Assembly (NCBI GenBank): GCA_002943765.1
Contig: PQWQ01000010.1
Span: forward strand, 374,501 to 438,500
Direction: 5' to 3'
DNA from: Psoroptes ovis
Lineage: Eukaryota; Arthropoda; Arachnida; Sarcoptiformes; Psoroptidae
DNA: 64,000 nucleotides
In this document: piece by piece, positions 1 through 13,196 of the stretch
Layout of the letters: every line of letters starts with the position of its first letter
Position numbering within the stretch: the stretch's first letter is position 1
Translations under genes and position numbers: made by a program
Notes under the pieces: model-generated
Database searches by the model: none
What the model saw: the letters and a program-made list of their open reading frames with translations, nothing else
Told to the model about the DNA's origin: nothing

Positions 1-2214
1 TTCAGCAACTTTCAATGAATCAATTTCCAGTGTTCGCGTTGAATTATCGGCCAATTGTTTTGTCAATGCCTGGATTTGAATTGAATGATATGATCATTGA
101 ATTTCATATAAATAAGAAAAAATTACATCTTTTTCCTTTTTCATTTCATCTAATCGTTTCAAAGCGGCTGCCAATTGTTTATCGTTTTCATTTTTCTGTT
201 TCAACAACTCCAAATGATTAGCTCGTATTTCGCTATAAAATTCTTTTAATTTAGTAAATTTCGTTGCATGTTCTTCGGCTTCACTTGATTTCTGCCTTTC
301 CAGTTCCATTTTCATTTGTTCCACTTCACGTTCCATACGTTGTGCTGCTGCACATTCTAATTCGGAAATTTTCCGTTTATAATCATCGATACGTTTATCA
401 GAATCAAATTTCAGCTGTTGTAATTCCAGTTCTAATTCGCTAATGCGAGCACTGAATTTTTCAATTATTCGATCTCTGTTTGAAAAAATTTGAAAGAGAA
501 ATATTAATTTGAAATAAGAATTCAATAGAACAGAATCAATGATAATACTTTTCTTCGATGATATTGTTTTGTTCATTTAATTTTATTTTATTAGCTTCTT
601 CTTCATCTTGAATAGACCAATTGACTAATTCTTGATCGATTTGATTTGTTCCATTCTACAAAATTAAGAAAAAAATTTAAAATCGAATACAATTAATTAT
701 CCATTTATCAATCATACATTAACATCATCGAATGATAAATCTAGAAGATTATTATCTTCAACAATTTCTTCTTCAATTTCATTTTGTTCTGGTATGACAA
801 CAATTGGTGTTATATGGCTGTGTAGATTTGATTGTACGAAAAAATTCGGTGGTTGCTGTGAATCAATTAAATGAGAATAAATCAATATTATTTGTACCAA
901 AACGATTACACTTCAATTAACTTACATCTGGCAAGTCAGGAATAGTGACGAGATCTTTGAAATATTGTAGACGATTATAATTCGAATAGAATATTTTCAA
1001 TCTTGATTTATAAAGCAAGTATTAATCGTATTGTTTAGTATAAAGAAGAAAAAATGTGACTTACAATTTGAATTGATTCAAAAATCTCTCTCTATGGCCT
1101 TCAAGGGTTGTATGCGGCAATGCTTTGAATGAGTGAAAAAACGATAATTCAAGAATTAAATGGTTGCAATTGATGAACATCGATTCGAAATCATACTACA
1201 TACCATGATGTAATTTGAATAGAATTTTCACAGTAAAATCATATAATTGACTTGAATCTTGAATACATAAGATAATGGGCGCTGTTCTACATTGACCAGC
1301 ACTGGTCATTGATGAACTTATTGATTGATACACTGTAAAATTATTATTAATAGAATTAGGATCAATCATTTCAATTCAAACATCAAGAAACTGTACCGTT
1401 ATTCTGCAGACAAAGTATTTCATCCATATAATCATACATTTCACAACATAATTGAAAACTAATAAGTGAATAAATGAAAAATTAATTCATAGTTTCAAAT
1501 CGAACAATTAAACATACAAAACATTAACATCATCATGACCAATACGATCCAAATCATTGTCAGTAATGATTAGATTACCTGGAAAACGTGGATTCTGATG
1601 AAGAGACAAGATTCTCAATTAATAATTCGATTTAATCAATCAATGACAAATACATACACGATTATGGAAATCAATCTTGTTGACTAGTAATGAACAATAA
1701 TTTTGTATCAGTTTTCCATAACCTTGTTTCAATAGACCCCACATTTTACCCAAATCCAGTAAAAATGTACGATGACGGAATGAATCACGAATAACTTTTG
1801 GATGTCCATCACGCAATACTTTATGTAAACAATGACAAAATTTCCAACATATGATTTTATTACCACATAAATCTAGATTTCTAGTGTATAACCAAAATAT
1901 TTGACCAGATTTTAGTAAATGTGTACCGATGACAATACCTGTATGTGCTCAATGAAATAAACCAAATAAACAATTGAATATCAATAAATCAATATGGCAA
2001 ATACATACGGCGAATATGTTTTTCTTTGACTGGACATTCAGTTGGATTGATTGCTTTACGTACACTGGTAGACTTTGATGTGATTAAAAAATTATTAATA
2101 AAAATGTTAATTTCAAAATCAATCAAAGAAAATACTTACAAAATCTTTATCGAAATTATCTTTAGTAAATACTAATGAATTTTTAGGAAATATAATACGA
2201 TCATGTATATTCAT
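1..2214 (-). CDS. Hip1: HIP1/HIP1R/Sla2-type endocytic adaptor, 5' part (first 495 codons)
   Basis: Links clathrin coats and PtdIns(4,5)P2 membranes to actin during endocytosis (family knowledge). Exons, all in phase: 2140-2214, 2009-2072, 1658-1938, 1518-1594, 1397-1458, 1204-1332, 1065-1122, 926-1001, 718-855, 549-655, 127-475 and <1-69. The N-terminal ~300 residues read as an ANTH domain with diagnostic family strings: KAINPTECPVKEKHIR, CWKFCHCLHKVLRDGHPKV, NPRFPGNL, and QPPNFFVQSNL just after the domain. From about residue 370 there is a charged, heptad-like coiled coil rich in Glu, Lys and Leu (KFSARISELELELQQL). The C-terminal coiled coil and the talin-like I/LWEQ actin-binding module would lie beyond the left edge. 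The ATG at 2214 is the first in-frame start and gives the expected short leader before the ANTH domain. HIP1 and HIP1R are a vertebrate split, so a single arthropod Hip1 is most likely. Confidence 0.93.
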
Positions 2215-3509
2215 TTTGAATTTTGAAAAATTTTAAGATTTCAATCATTTAAAATGACAATGTCTTAATTTCAATAAGAAATTTCAACAATTTGAAAACA
2301 GACAAACAAATTAAGATATCAACATTTCTATTTTTAATAATGAAAAATTTCCAAGAATCCGATATCGATTAATCGATTAAATCAATAGTTTATCATCAAT
2401 AATACTTGTAATTATCAATAATGATGGCTTGATTGGTGATTATTTCATTAATCTACTGATTATATGCCTTTGCAAATGAATCACTGTGTACATTCAGTGC
2501 ATATTTGTCATCAAAACATTAAAAAATAATGTCAGTAATAACAACAACCAGTCAACTCAAGTAAAAATTTTAAGAAACAAAAATAAAATCAGAGAAATGA
2601 AATGAGAGAGAGTTAAGCAAACAAACAGAGAGAATGATGGAGTCAAATGATTTATTAATATTTTATTTTTCTGGATGAAATCATTTGAAAATCAATAAAT
2701 AATGGTATCTCCATATGGTAATTTAACAAATTGCTTGAATTTGATTTTTGAAAAATAATGGTATGATTCATCAAATGATAATGTTTACATTGATTACTAT
2801 ATATTCACATGGAGAATAAATAAATATTTTGGGAGATTTCATATATCAAATGTTTATGTGGTGTGATTGAAACGACATTTTACATTTGATTTCCATTTGA
2901 TTTTCTTCATTCATTCATTCATTCATATTTTCATTTTTTATTTTTTGCAAAATCATTTCTCAATCTGTTATATGATCTGGTTTATTTTTTGCCGATCGTG
3001 TGTGGGAAATATTGATGAATATATCAGTCATTGACTTGAAATATTTAAGTTGTCCGAAAAGTTCATTCCGCTTAATCCGATAGAGTTGTTTATAAAAATC
3101 GGCCAAAACTTTCCGGACAACCTAATAGATTGTCAAAGATAAATGAATGAATATTTTCATATTTATTTATGTATTTAGGTTTTTTTTCGAGATGAATATA
3201 TCCGATCAAAACCTAAATATTCGAATGATGAATAACTAAATGTTCTGATTGGAGAACAAATAATCAATATAATTGAACAACGATTAATGCTTCTAAAATT
3301 AGATTATTATATTATTAACAATTATAAATATGAAGAGATAAGCATCAAAGATAAACAAATTTGAAGGAAACAAACATAAATAATAAATAATTTAAATAAT
3401 CAACGTACACACGAGCAACAACAACAATAATAATTATAGTAATAATAATAATATCAAGCAAAACAAATTGATCCAATAATTTTTTGTTGTTTGAAAGCCA
3501 ATAAATCAA
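2215..3509. other. Intergenic region between PI4KA 3' end and Hip1 start
   Basis: AT-rich and non-coding. It holds the PI4KA 3' UTR on the right, an 81-bp MITE at 3045-3125, and presumably the Hip1 promoter on the left. Short TCAT runs lie near 2909-2926. No other gene seen. Confidence 0.6.
3045..3125 (-). mobile_element. 81-bp mariner-like MITE, copy 1
   Basis: The ends are inverted repeats: TTAAGTTGTCCGAAAAGTTC on the left, complementary with few mismatches to the right end that closes in GGACAACCTAA. TA follows directly on the right; on the left TA is separated from the element by one extra T, a small change. Read on the minus strand it matches the element at 22552-22632 along its whole length. 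The interior has no coding capacity. TIRs beginning TTAGGTTG with TA target duplications are typical of mariner elements, so this looks like a deletion derivative moved in trans. Confidence 0.85.
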
Positions 3510-6500
3510 TCAATATGGTATTTGATTTTGATAATATTGTATCATATCATATGTACGTGTTCGAAGATTCAAAAATGAATCCCGAATGATTTGCAACATG
3601 TATGCTGATGCATCTTTGTCATTACATTCAGGACAAAATCTGGTCGTCAATTGTTTAACTGTTTGACCACGAAAACACGGTAATCCAGTGTCCAACATCA
3701 ACGATACTAATGTAATGATTGATTCACGATATGGCCGTACGGCTAAATAAGCTTGAACACACAATATTTCAAACCATTGAAATGCTGGTGCATCAATTTT
3801 GCCGCCCATCACTTGTACCATTTCATCGGTCAATTTTATGTCCGGTTCAAAACCAAGATTACCACCTGGTGAACTTTCAAACATAAAGCCGAAATCTATG
3901 AAATAATGGAAAAAATAGAAACACTCATTTTCATATCGAATACAATAATAAGACTTACCAATATGAATAATATGTCCATCTTCATCGATCATAATGTTAC
4001 CATTATGACGATCTTTGATTTGTAACAAAAACCCAACAACACTATATGCAGCCATACTTTTAACAAAATTGGCACGTGCTTCTTGAAAACGTCCCGAAGA
4101 TTCATCACCATAAATGGTTAGAAAATAATCATATAATGATATATCAGTTTTCCGGCCCAATTGATCACGTGATTTTGCATTCGGAACACATTCAATTACA
4201 CCACACTGTCGAAATAAATCATGAATCAATAACTTATAATTCAAAATATTAATGACAACATTTAACTTACACCAGGTGCAGTGGCAACAACACGATATGG
4301 ATACAGAAACAAATCCAGGCCAACTTTTTTGAATATATTTTTAAATAATTTAATAATTTGCAATGCAAGCATATCTTGTCGAACATCATCACCAACTTTG
4401 AAAATAGCTGCTTCCCACATTTCAGGTCCTAATGTTCGTAAATAACTATCATCATTAACATTGATATCATCATTCATAGCTAGCTGTTCTAATTGATTTT
4501 GTCCACAATAAATAATATTAAATCTAGCCAAAAATGGTGCTTTTGCTGCACTTTGTAATGGTATACCAGTTGTACGATCAATATCAATGACTAATGCTTC
4601 AGGTTTTGATGGCAGATAACATCCTAGCTGGACATCGATACGAGATAAACAACGCATTAATGCATTTTTTCTTTCTTCTCCTTTTGGAAATGGTCGTATT
4701 TCACCCGAAATATTGGTAACTTTACTGAAAAAATCAAATTCTTTTTCATAGAATTTCTTCGCTGAACCACTCAATGAATTAACGATTGAATTGATCAACA
4801 TTTCATATTGATCATAAACATCTAAATCTTTCACTTGTCCTTCTTCATCTTTATACATATTAGTGTTCATATTCCATATAAATTGATGTGCTAATAATTG
4901 AGATATTTTCGTAATTGATTTGATAAATTCAGTTATGTATCCAATCTAATCATCATTCGAAAATAGAATAAATTAACATTCGAAATAATTGAATCGATTA
5001 CTTACAGTATCATAGCGAACAGCTTGTAATATTTGCGGAATGAACATCATGATAACATCTGGTTTTGTTTGTAACAAATTACGAATAGCAAATTGTACCG
5101 TAATCGGATGAGTTGGATATCGACGAGAAAAGAATGACAAAGCTTTGATCGGTGTAATCGGAGCCCATGTTAGCATATAATTCAACTGAAATTGATGGAA
5201 AAAATTCAAATTAAATCGAATCAAAACACAAACAAACTCATACCTCTAATCGATCACTTAAAATCATATCACTGGTGACCAGATAATCCAATGCTTCAGG
5301 TATATGACAAACAGCCATTGGATATATTTGTACTAGTCGTGATATTTCTTGAATTATTTCAGGATTTTTCATTCGTGTAGGCAAGAATACAGCCAACGAA
5401 GGTGATATGTTCCATGCTAAACGTACTAATTCTTTCAAATTTCTTTCATTCATTGGTTGATTGAACCATTTCAATACACTCTCTTCATTTGGTATGGCTA
5501 AATCACTTAAATTCAATGGATTATACCATGTAATGAGGAATTCAATTTCAATTGCCAACAAGCTCAATACCAGATTACGTTTACGCATATAATCTTTGAG
5601 AAAATATTCAGCATAACCATTATTGATGCCATTATTATTTTTACTATTTAATGTTCCTGTATTATTTGGATTAGCATTAAGATTTGAAAGATTATTATAT
5701 TGTGAACCAGATGATTTGAATGCTGATGAACGTTTCGAAATCGTTGATACATTACTCGATAACGGAACGGTATTGATCCAACCACCTGTAGGCGTAATAC
5801 GATGACTTTGATTTAAATTCGTATCAATCGATAAACTTCGTTGATCAGGATTCAATTGAATTGATTGTGATATATTATCAAATGAATTCATATCACTTAT
5901 ATTCACTGTTTTTAAATATTTACGATCCGAATAAAGTGTATGCCAAAATTTGACTAGTGAAATAATATCATCTCTCAGTTCAGTACTTTTTTGTGATGGA
6001 CATATTTGTGGTCCACAAAAATAATCGATTGCAGCCGAATAAATACGTTCACGTAATACAAATTTACTAATTGAATTTAACAGTGTTTCACCTTGAACCA
6101 ATGATAAACCACAATTAAGCAAACGAAATCGCGTACCAATTGTCGATATGTTTCTTGTACTATAATAAACACGACCAACACTTATATGTAATGAACGATG
6201 TAGCAAATTGACAAATATTTCAACTTGATCAAGCGAAGAATATTTGGCGATTTCAATGCGTTCATTTAGGAATTTAATCCATTCAGCATGTGCACCTAAA
6301 TATGGGGTATCGGGTGCCAATTCATCTTCATTACTACACGATAATGGGTCAATATTCGAAGGATCAGGTGCGAACAAACCGATTTTACGATCAAACGTGG
6401 CAACCCATGCTGATGACATTTCTTTGGTGAACATTAATTCTAAATCTGAACGTGCCGAAAGCAGCCATTTCCATGATGATATTACTGAATAAATTGTTTT

Positions 6501-9500
6501 ATGTGAAAAGAAATAAACAGGTGCCCAACATAACAGATGGAACAGGTGTAAATCTGGTGATTCAGGTGTCAATATAATCATTGCCGTGATACGATAAATA
6601 CATTGTTCATGCAGCTGAATATCATTCAAAGTACAACTTTGTTGAAAATCATTGATCAGCGTATTTATGATATCATTCTTTGTATATTTTGATGATGTTT
6701 GAGTTAACATACCAGATATTTCACCCAAATAATATGTTCGTATGGATGTGGTCGAAATAAATTCCGAACATTTTTGCCGTACAAAAAATGGTACTTTACC
6801 TGATTGTATCATTGTTTGTGACAGTGTTATTTTTTCATTGATTGCAGCACAATTCGCTATCGATTGTACGGCCAATGTCAAACCACTGTGTTGGCCAAAA
6901 TCATCTAATGATGTACGTGAATTGGTCATATATTCTTGCAAATGTGAACGAGTAATATTTGGTGCCCATTTCACCGCCTCTTGTATGATACCTTCACAAC
7001 GTGCACCAAAATCTCTGACAATCATTTCACGTGCTTCAATTGTTTCAGCTAATTGTATGATGTAATCAGTACCCGGTACACTTAGTTCAACAATACCTTC
7101 CATATGATTAAGTTCTAATGATCGTCCTAATACTTCAAGAATATTCAACATTGTTGTCAGCACTCGTTGATTCCATAATAAATGTGGAAAACGATCAACC
7201 AATCCGGATAGATAACGATCAGCAGCACGACGAATTTGTTTTTGACGATTATTGAATTTAACCAATAATAATATTGAATATTCTTCCAATTCATTATCCC
7301 GAGCTTTATTTTTAGGTTTTTTCACCATCAGATCTAAAAATACTTTGAATACTTTATCCGAAATACTCAAAATACATTGCCATATACCATATTTATCTTT
7401 TTGTATTGAATGATCTTCAAGATATTGCATTATAATGTAAAATGGATTTATGCTGAAATTTGTTTGCACACGAAACACTTCTAAACGACAAATCGATAAT
7501 AAATAAATACATTGTGCGAATGTCAGCTTATTGATGATGGCTGAAACTTCAGAATTATATTCTAAATCACATAATATTTGATTTCGAATTTCTTGTAGCT
7601 CCAATCCAGAAACAGCATCATTACGTATTGCTAAATTTAAATGCAGATCTGAACGTAAATGTGATGATGATTTCAATAATGGTGATTTGGCAGCAATCTC
7701 TTTAACGCCAATGTACCAATCTTGTGGCCATAAGGGTGTGTTTGATGTGAAACCCATCACCACACAATACAACCAAAAATCTCTGAATAATTTATGTAAT
7801 CTTGGTTTAGGATTTTCAAGAAATGGTAAACGTTTGGTTATTGATGCAATGACAGGTATCAAAATGCCAAGATTACCAGCACTGGTCGATGCTTTGACTA
7901 ATGCTGGATTTTTCTCATTTGCTCGCTTGCCTTCCAGACCAAGCTGCACGAATAGCTCTAATAATCGTCCAAGTAAATCAATAAGATCAGATTCTTTATG
8001 TAAACGACGAGCAAAATAGCCATAGGCATTGATTACTGCCAATGATACATGACGATAGCTATTTTTGTGCAGATTCAAATCAGTATTATTATAAGCAGAA
8101 CTGGATTGTATGGTGATTGTGGCGAACATTTTCATTGCATGATCATAAACAACATCTCGGCAGTGATCATTAGCAATGGCCATTACACTTAATTGTTCAA
8201 CAATCAATGAATCAATACCAGATACTGGTTGACAAAAACGTTGTTGAAAAAATTGAAATATTATTTCAACTGTACGTGATATATCCGATAATTTGATTGC
8301 CATTCTACCTAATGTAACAATAGTGTTCATTGATATGATTGTAGATTCACGTGCCGATTTTTCAGCTTGATACAAATGATTGGATATCGATGCAATTGAT
8401 GCTTGTATACAATGTGAATCTTTTTTCAGGCCATGTCTAAGACAAATGCATAGATTATCGATAGCACAATTACGTAGCTTATTGAACAATGTTGGCTTTT
8501 CATTGAATATTGAATAATTGAATGTGGTAGACGAAATGGTCATCGGTTTATAATCATTAACATTCAACGATGAATCTGTATAATTTGATTCTGAATTTTG
8601 CACATGTTTTTGTTCATGCAATTTTAACAATATCGGTGATGGTACAATCAAAAAATCTCGCAATACCGAAATACAACTAACGGCTGTTGATGGAAATGAT
8701 TGAACCAGATATCCCAGACCATTCAGACAAGATAAAAATATTGGAAAATGCGTTACGACTAAACGATGTCCATGTGTTGTATTCAAACGCTCGGATATAC
8801 GAAAAACAAGCGTATCTGCTGTTGTTTCATCTTTAGCTGACCATACTAACAAATCCAAACATAATGCATTGGTCAATACATTTAATTTGAATAGCTTTGT
8901 CGAAGATGCTGATGCTGCCGGTGTTGCTGCTGTGGTTGTCGGAGCATTCGGCGCTGCAGTTGCTGCTAAATTTTTATTTGCACTCAATTCAGATTGACAA
9001 TTGAGATATAAATGTTTGACAAATTCTTCAATCTCTTCAATATTTTCATTGCTTAAATCAGTTCGTAAAAATATTAAACTTTTCAACAATGATATTACAG
9101 CCAAATGTATCAGTTCATTGAATTGCTTATAATGAAATATTCTTAATCTGTTTTTCTATGGATTTAAATGAAATATTTTACTAATTTTGAACAAATAATT
9201 AACATTGATACATACTTGATATACTTTACCAGCAATATCATCGAATAATTTAAGCAAATCTTTATTCAATAATAAATTAAAAACATTCAATAAACGTTTA
9301 ATGTGTTTATTATAATCGAAACATTTTTTAAATTCTTCAACATGGAAAAAATATTCACTATAGTCATCAATATACCAATCAAAATTTGAACAATATTTAT
9401 GGAAAAATATACATTGATAATCAACATCTTCCCATATATTTCTGATTTGATCATCATCATTAGTGGTGTCACCGTTATTACTGTCAAATATCAAATATTT

Positions 9501-10322
9501 GGACCGTAATGATTGACTTGTATCACTTTTAGGTATTGTTTTACGATTACTACTAATATTGCTGCTATTATTGGCATTTATATTCGGTACATTAATTGTA
9601 ATGCCACCATTATTTTCAGTATCAAGTACTGGTTCTTGTGATAAATCTTGTGTCGGTGGTTGATATTGCAATGGAAATAATTTCAAAAATAATGATTCTT
9701 TTATTTTATCTTGATCTGAAATTTTATTTGATGTTGTTTGAATGACAGCTGGACAGCGACCAATTGTACGACAAAGACCCAGAAATATCGGTAATAAATG
9801 TCCACAAAGTATGACATCATTTTTATTATTATTACTAGTTTCAATATCATTACATTTAAAATCAATCAGTAAATTTGCAATACATTCTAATCGATCAATT
9901 TGTTTATCAATGATTTTATTACGAAGAGTATCATCATCACAAAAATAAGCAATATCACTTAAAGCTGTATTTAAACAGAACACAAATCTTTCTGCAACCG
10001 GTATGCGATCTTGTTCATGAATTTTAACTTCTTCAGTCAATTCAATATCAACTAAATGATCAAATAACTTCAACAAATAATCAATAATAATGTTGGCATA
10101 TTTATCATTAAAATTTGATTCAATTAAATAAATAATCAATGCAATAATTGAATCTTGTGATTGTTGATCAATTTTAATTTTTATTCCTGTTTTTAGAGGA
10201 ATTTTTGGGCAACAATTTAATAAAAATTCAATAAAATCATATGGACAATCAGATTGTTTCGCACATGAACGTGCTAAATTTTGCATCGAATTAAAATAAA
10301 AATTATAATTCGATAATTTCAT
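3510..10322 (-). CDS. PI4KA: Phosphatidylinositol 4-kinase alpha (type III alpha), complete
   Basis: Makes PtdIns4P at the plasma membrane, acting with EFR3 and TTC7 (family knowledge). Exons: 9216-10322, 5244-9155, 5006-5185, 4271-4945, 3959-4205 and 3510-3895; 2168 codons, against about 2100 residues in human. The large N-terminal half is an alpha-solenoid. The C-terminal quarter is unmistakable: CYLPSKPEALVIDID, QSAAKAPFLARFNI, FKVGDDVRQDMLALQI, PYRVVATAPG, then catalytic DRHNGN near residue 2023, the metal-binding DFG near 2041, LMLDTGLPCFRGQT, and the terminal TYDMIQYYQNQIPY. All catalytic motifs are intact. Ala/Thr- and Asn-rich low-complexity inserts sit in the solenoid, the first near 8885-8970. 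The ATG at 10322 is the first in frame and faces the glycyl-tRNA synthetase gene across about 400 bp. Confidence 0.96.
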
Positions 10323-10731
10323 TTTTTGTTTTCAATTGATTAAAATGTCAAAATATATCAATCAATCAATCAAATTGATTTGACTTTTTGTTGACAAATT
10401 GAAAAAGGTAAATAAACAAAAAAAATTTCTGGATCGAAAAAAATCCATTTTCACTGTACCAGTATTTAAAAGGTGGAAATAGGAATATCAATAATTTTTT
10501 AAGAAATCACATGGACACACATAGTTGCCACATCACAAAATTCACTTCAATCTGAAGAATATGCAGATTGTTCAATCAAAAAGAGAGGTAATGTTACATC
10601 GAACCGATTGAATGAACAAGACAGACATTTGTGAAGAAAAATAAGACAAAACAAGTTTATAATATTCGTATGATTAATGGTAATAATTCTAACCAAAAAT
10701 ATACTGACCAGTACGCCGAGCTAGTTTTTCA
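10323..10731. promoter_or_regulatory. Shared divergent promoter region, PI4KA / glycyl-tRNA synthetase
   Basis: About 409 bp between two head-to-head start codons. It must contain both 5' UTRs and promoters. It is AT-rich, and I could not identify a convincing TATA box or other discrete element. Confidence 0.5.
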
Positions 10732-13187
10732 ATGTTATCCACTGTTATTCGTTGCTATAATAGAGCCATACATTGTAGATTATTCAGTTTTTATCAACAA
10801 CAACAACAACAACAGTTCAAACATAACCCTTTATTATCATCATCATATTTTGTCATTGTAGATTTATTCCATAAATCACATTTATCAACGTCATCGATTT
10901 TATTCAAACAAAATAAAGATAGCAAAAAGAGTAAAATACCAGAAAATTGGGGATCGAAACGAATTGAATTATATAAACCGTTATACGTACAAAAAATCAT
11001 GGCTGAATTGGATCCAAAAATTGCTGCACAACTTGAACCATATCGAAAATCGGTCAAAGAACAAGGTATTTTTCTAAAATCAATTAATTCAATTATTCAT
11101 TTGTTCATTGTGTCTGTACACAGGTGATCTAGTCCGTCAACTGAAAGCTGACAATGCTCCTGAATTAGATGTTAAAAAAGCAGTGGCCGAATTGAAAAAT
11201 CGTAAACGTATTTTAGAGGAAAAAACATTGGAACTAGCACCATCAGATGCTGGATTTGAACGTACCAAAATGGAAGATTTGATTAAAAGACGTTTCTTTT
11301 TTGATAATTCATTTGCAATCTATGGTGGTATTACTGGTCAATTTGATTTCGGTCCAATGGGTTGTTCAATCAAAAACAATATCATTGATTTATGGCGTAA
11401 ACATTTCATTTTGCAAGAACAAATGCTTGAAGTTGATTGTACTGTATTGACACCTGAATCAGTGTTGAAAGCATCTGGTCATGTTGAACGTTTTGCTGAT
11501 TTAATGGTCAAAGATTTAGTCACTGGTGAATGTTTCCGTTTAGATCATTTGATTAAAGCTCATTTAGAAAAATTATTGTCGAATAACAAAACATCTGATG
11601 AAGTGAAACGAGAATGTCAAACAATTATCACAAGATTAGATGGATTGAAGCAAGAAGAAATGAATGAAATATTGAAAAAATTCAATATCAAATCACCTTT
11701 GACTGGTAATGATTTAAGCGAAGCTATTGAATTTAATCTGATGTTCTCAACAATGATTGGACCATCGGGACAAGTGAAAGGATTTTTACGGCCTGAAACA
11801 GCACAAGGAATATTTGTTAATTTTAAACGTTTATTAGAATTTAATCAACGTAGATTACCATTTGCAGCCGCCCAAGTTGGTAATGCATTTCGTAATGAAA
11901 TTAGTCCACGTTCTGGTTTGATACGTGTTCGTGAATTTACTTTGGCCGAAATTGAACATTTTGTTGATCCATCGAATAAAAGTCATCCTAAATATGAAAC
12001 CATTGCCGATTTGGAATTGAACTTGTATACTGCATGTAATCAAATGGATGGCAAAGCAAGTGAAGTGATTAAAATACGTGATGCTGTCGACAGGAATATA
12101 ATTGCAAATGAAACATTGGCATATTTTCTTGGTCGTATTTATTTATTTATGATTAGAGCTGGTGTCGATCCTAAACGGCTACGTTTCCGGCAACATATGG
12201 ATAATGAAATGGCACATTATGCTACCGATTGTTGGGATGCTGAATGTTTAACATCATATGGTTGGGTCGAATGTGTTGGTTGTGCTGATCGTTCTTGTTT
12301 CGATTTGCTGCAACACACAAAAGCAACAAACGTCAAGTTGGTTGCAGAAAAAGATTTACCCGAACCTAAAATAGTGAATGTTGTCGAAATTGTACCGAAT
12401 AAAGGTTTGATGGGTAAACATTTCAAAGCTAATGCGCAAAAAGTAATGACCAAGTTATCGGCACTCGATGAACAAGAAATCAAATCAATTGAACAACGAT
12501 TAAATGACCATAATGAGTTTGAATTAGGTTTAGATGATGAGAATAAAGTTACGATCACCAAAGAAATGGTCACCATTAAACGTTATGATAAGAAAATACA
12601 TGTCGAAGAATTTACACCCGGTGTCATTGAACCATCATTCGGTATTGGTCGTATTATGCATACATTATTTGAACATAATTTTCGAATACGTGAAGATGAT
12701 GAACAGCGGACATATTTTGCTTTGCCTCCAATAATTTGTCCGATCAAATGTTCATTATTACCATTAAGTAATCATGCATCATTGAAACAATTAGTACAAC
12801 GATTGTCTGCGGAATTATCTTCAATGGATATTTCTTTTAAATACGATGATACCGGATCGATTGGTAAACGTTATGCAAGAACCGATGAAATATCGATACC
12901 ATTCGCAATAACCATTGATTTCGATAGTCTGAAAGATGATATGGTTACATTAAGAGAACGTGATTCAACTGAACAATCGCGATTACCGGTAAGTGCTTTG
13001 ATTTTTGAATTTATTCATTAATAATCTTCATATATTTTCCAAAAATAAAATTTTCTTGCAGATAAATGAGGTCGTAAAAATTGTAAAAGAATTATCTACA
13101 AACGCTTGTGAATGGAAAAGTGTACGTGATAAATATGGCATTTTTGATCCGAGCCAATGTCAATCTACTGAACCACCTGCTCAATAA
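10732..13187 (+). CDS. GARS1: Glycyl-tRNA synthetase, mitochondrial/cytosolic
   Basis: Class II synthetase that charges tRNA-Gly. Exons: 10732-11065, 11124-12988 and 13062-13187; 774 codons. Two starts in one frame: ATG 10732 opens with a basic, Ser/Phe-rich leader (mitochondrial import type) interrupted by seven Gln, and ATG 10999 (MAELDPKIAAQLEPY) matches the usual cytosolic start. A WHEP-type helical hairpin follows (DLVRQLKADNAPELDVKKAV). Core signatures: RRFFFDNSFAIYGG, QFDFGPMGCSIKNNI, LRPETAQGIFVNFKRLLEF, motif 2 RNEISPRSGLIRVREF near residue 366, and motif 3 EPSFGIGRIMHTLFEHNF near 613, then the anticodon-binding domain (GSIGKRYARTDEI, LRERDS). The stop codon lies 9 bp from that of the minus-strand gene next door. 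Confidence 0.96.
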
Positions 13188-13196
13188 ATTTTTTTA

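Noticed and set aside
5623..8019. Several plus-strand open frames across PI4KA
   Set aside because: Antisense shadows of the long PI4KA exon; no family similarity.
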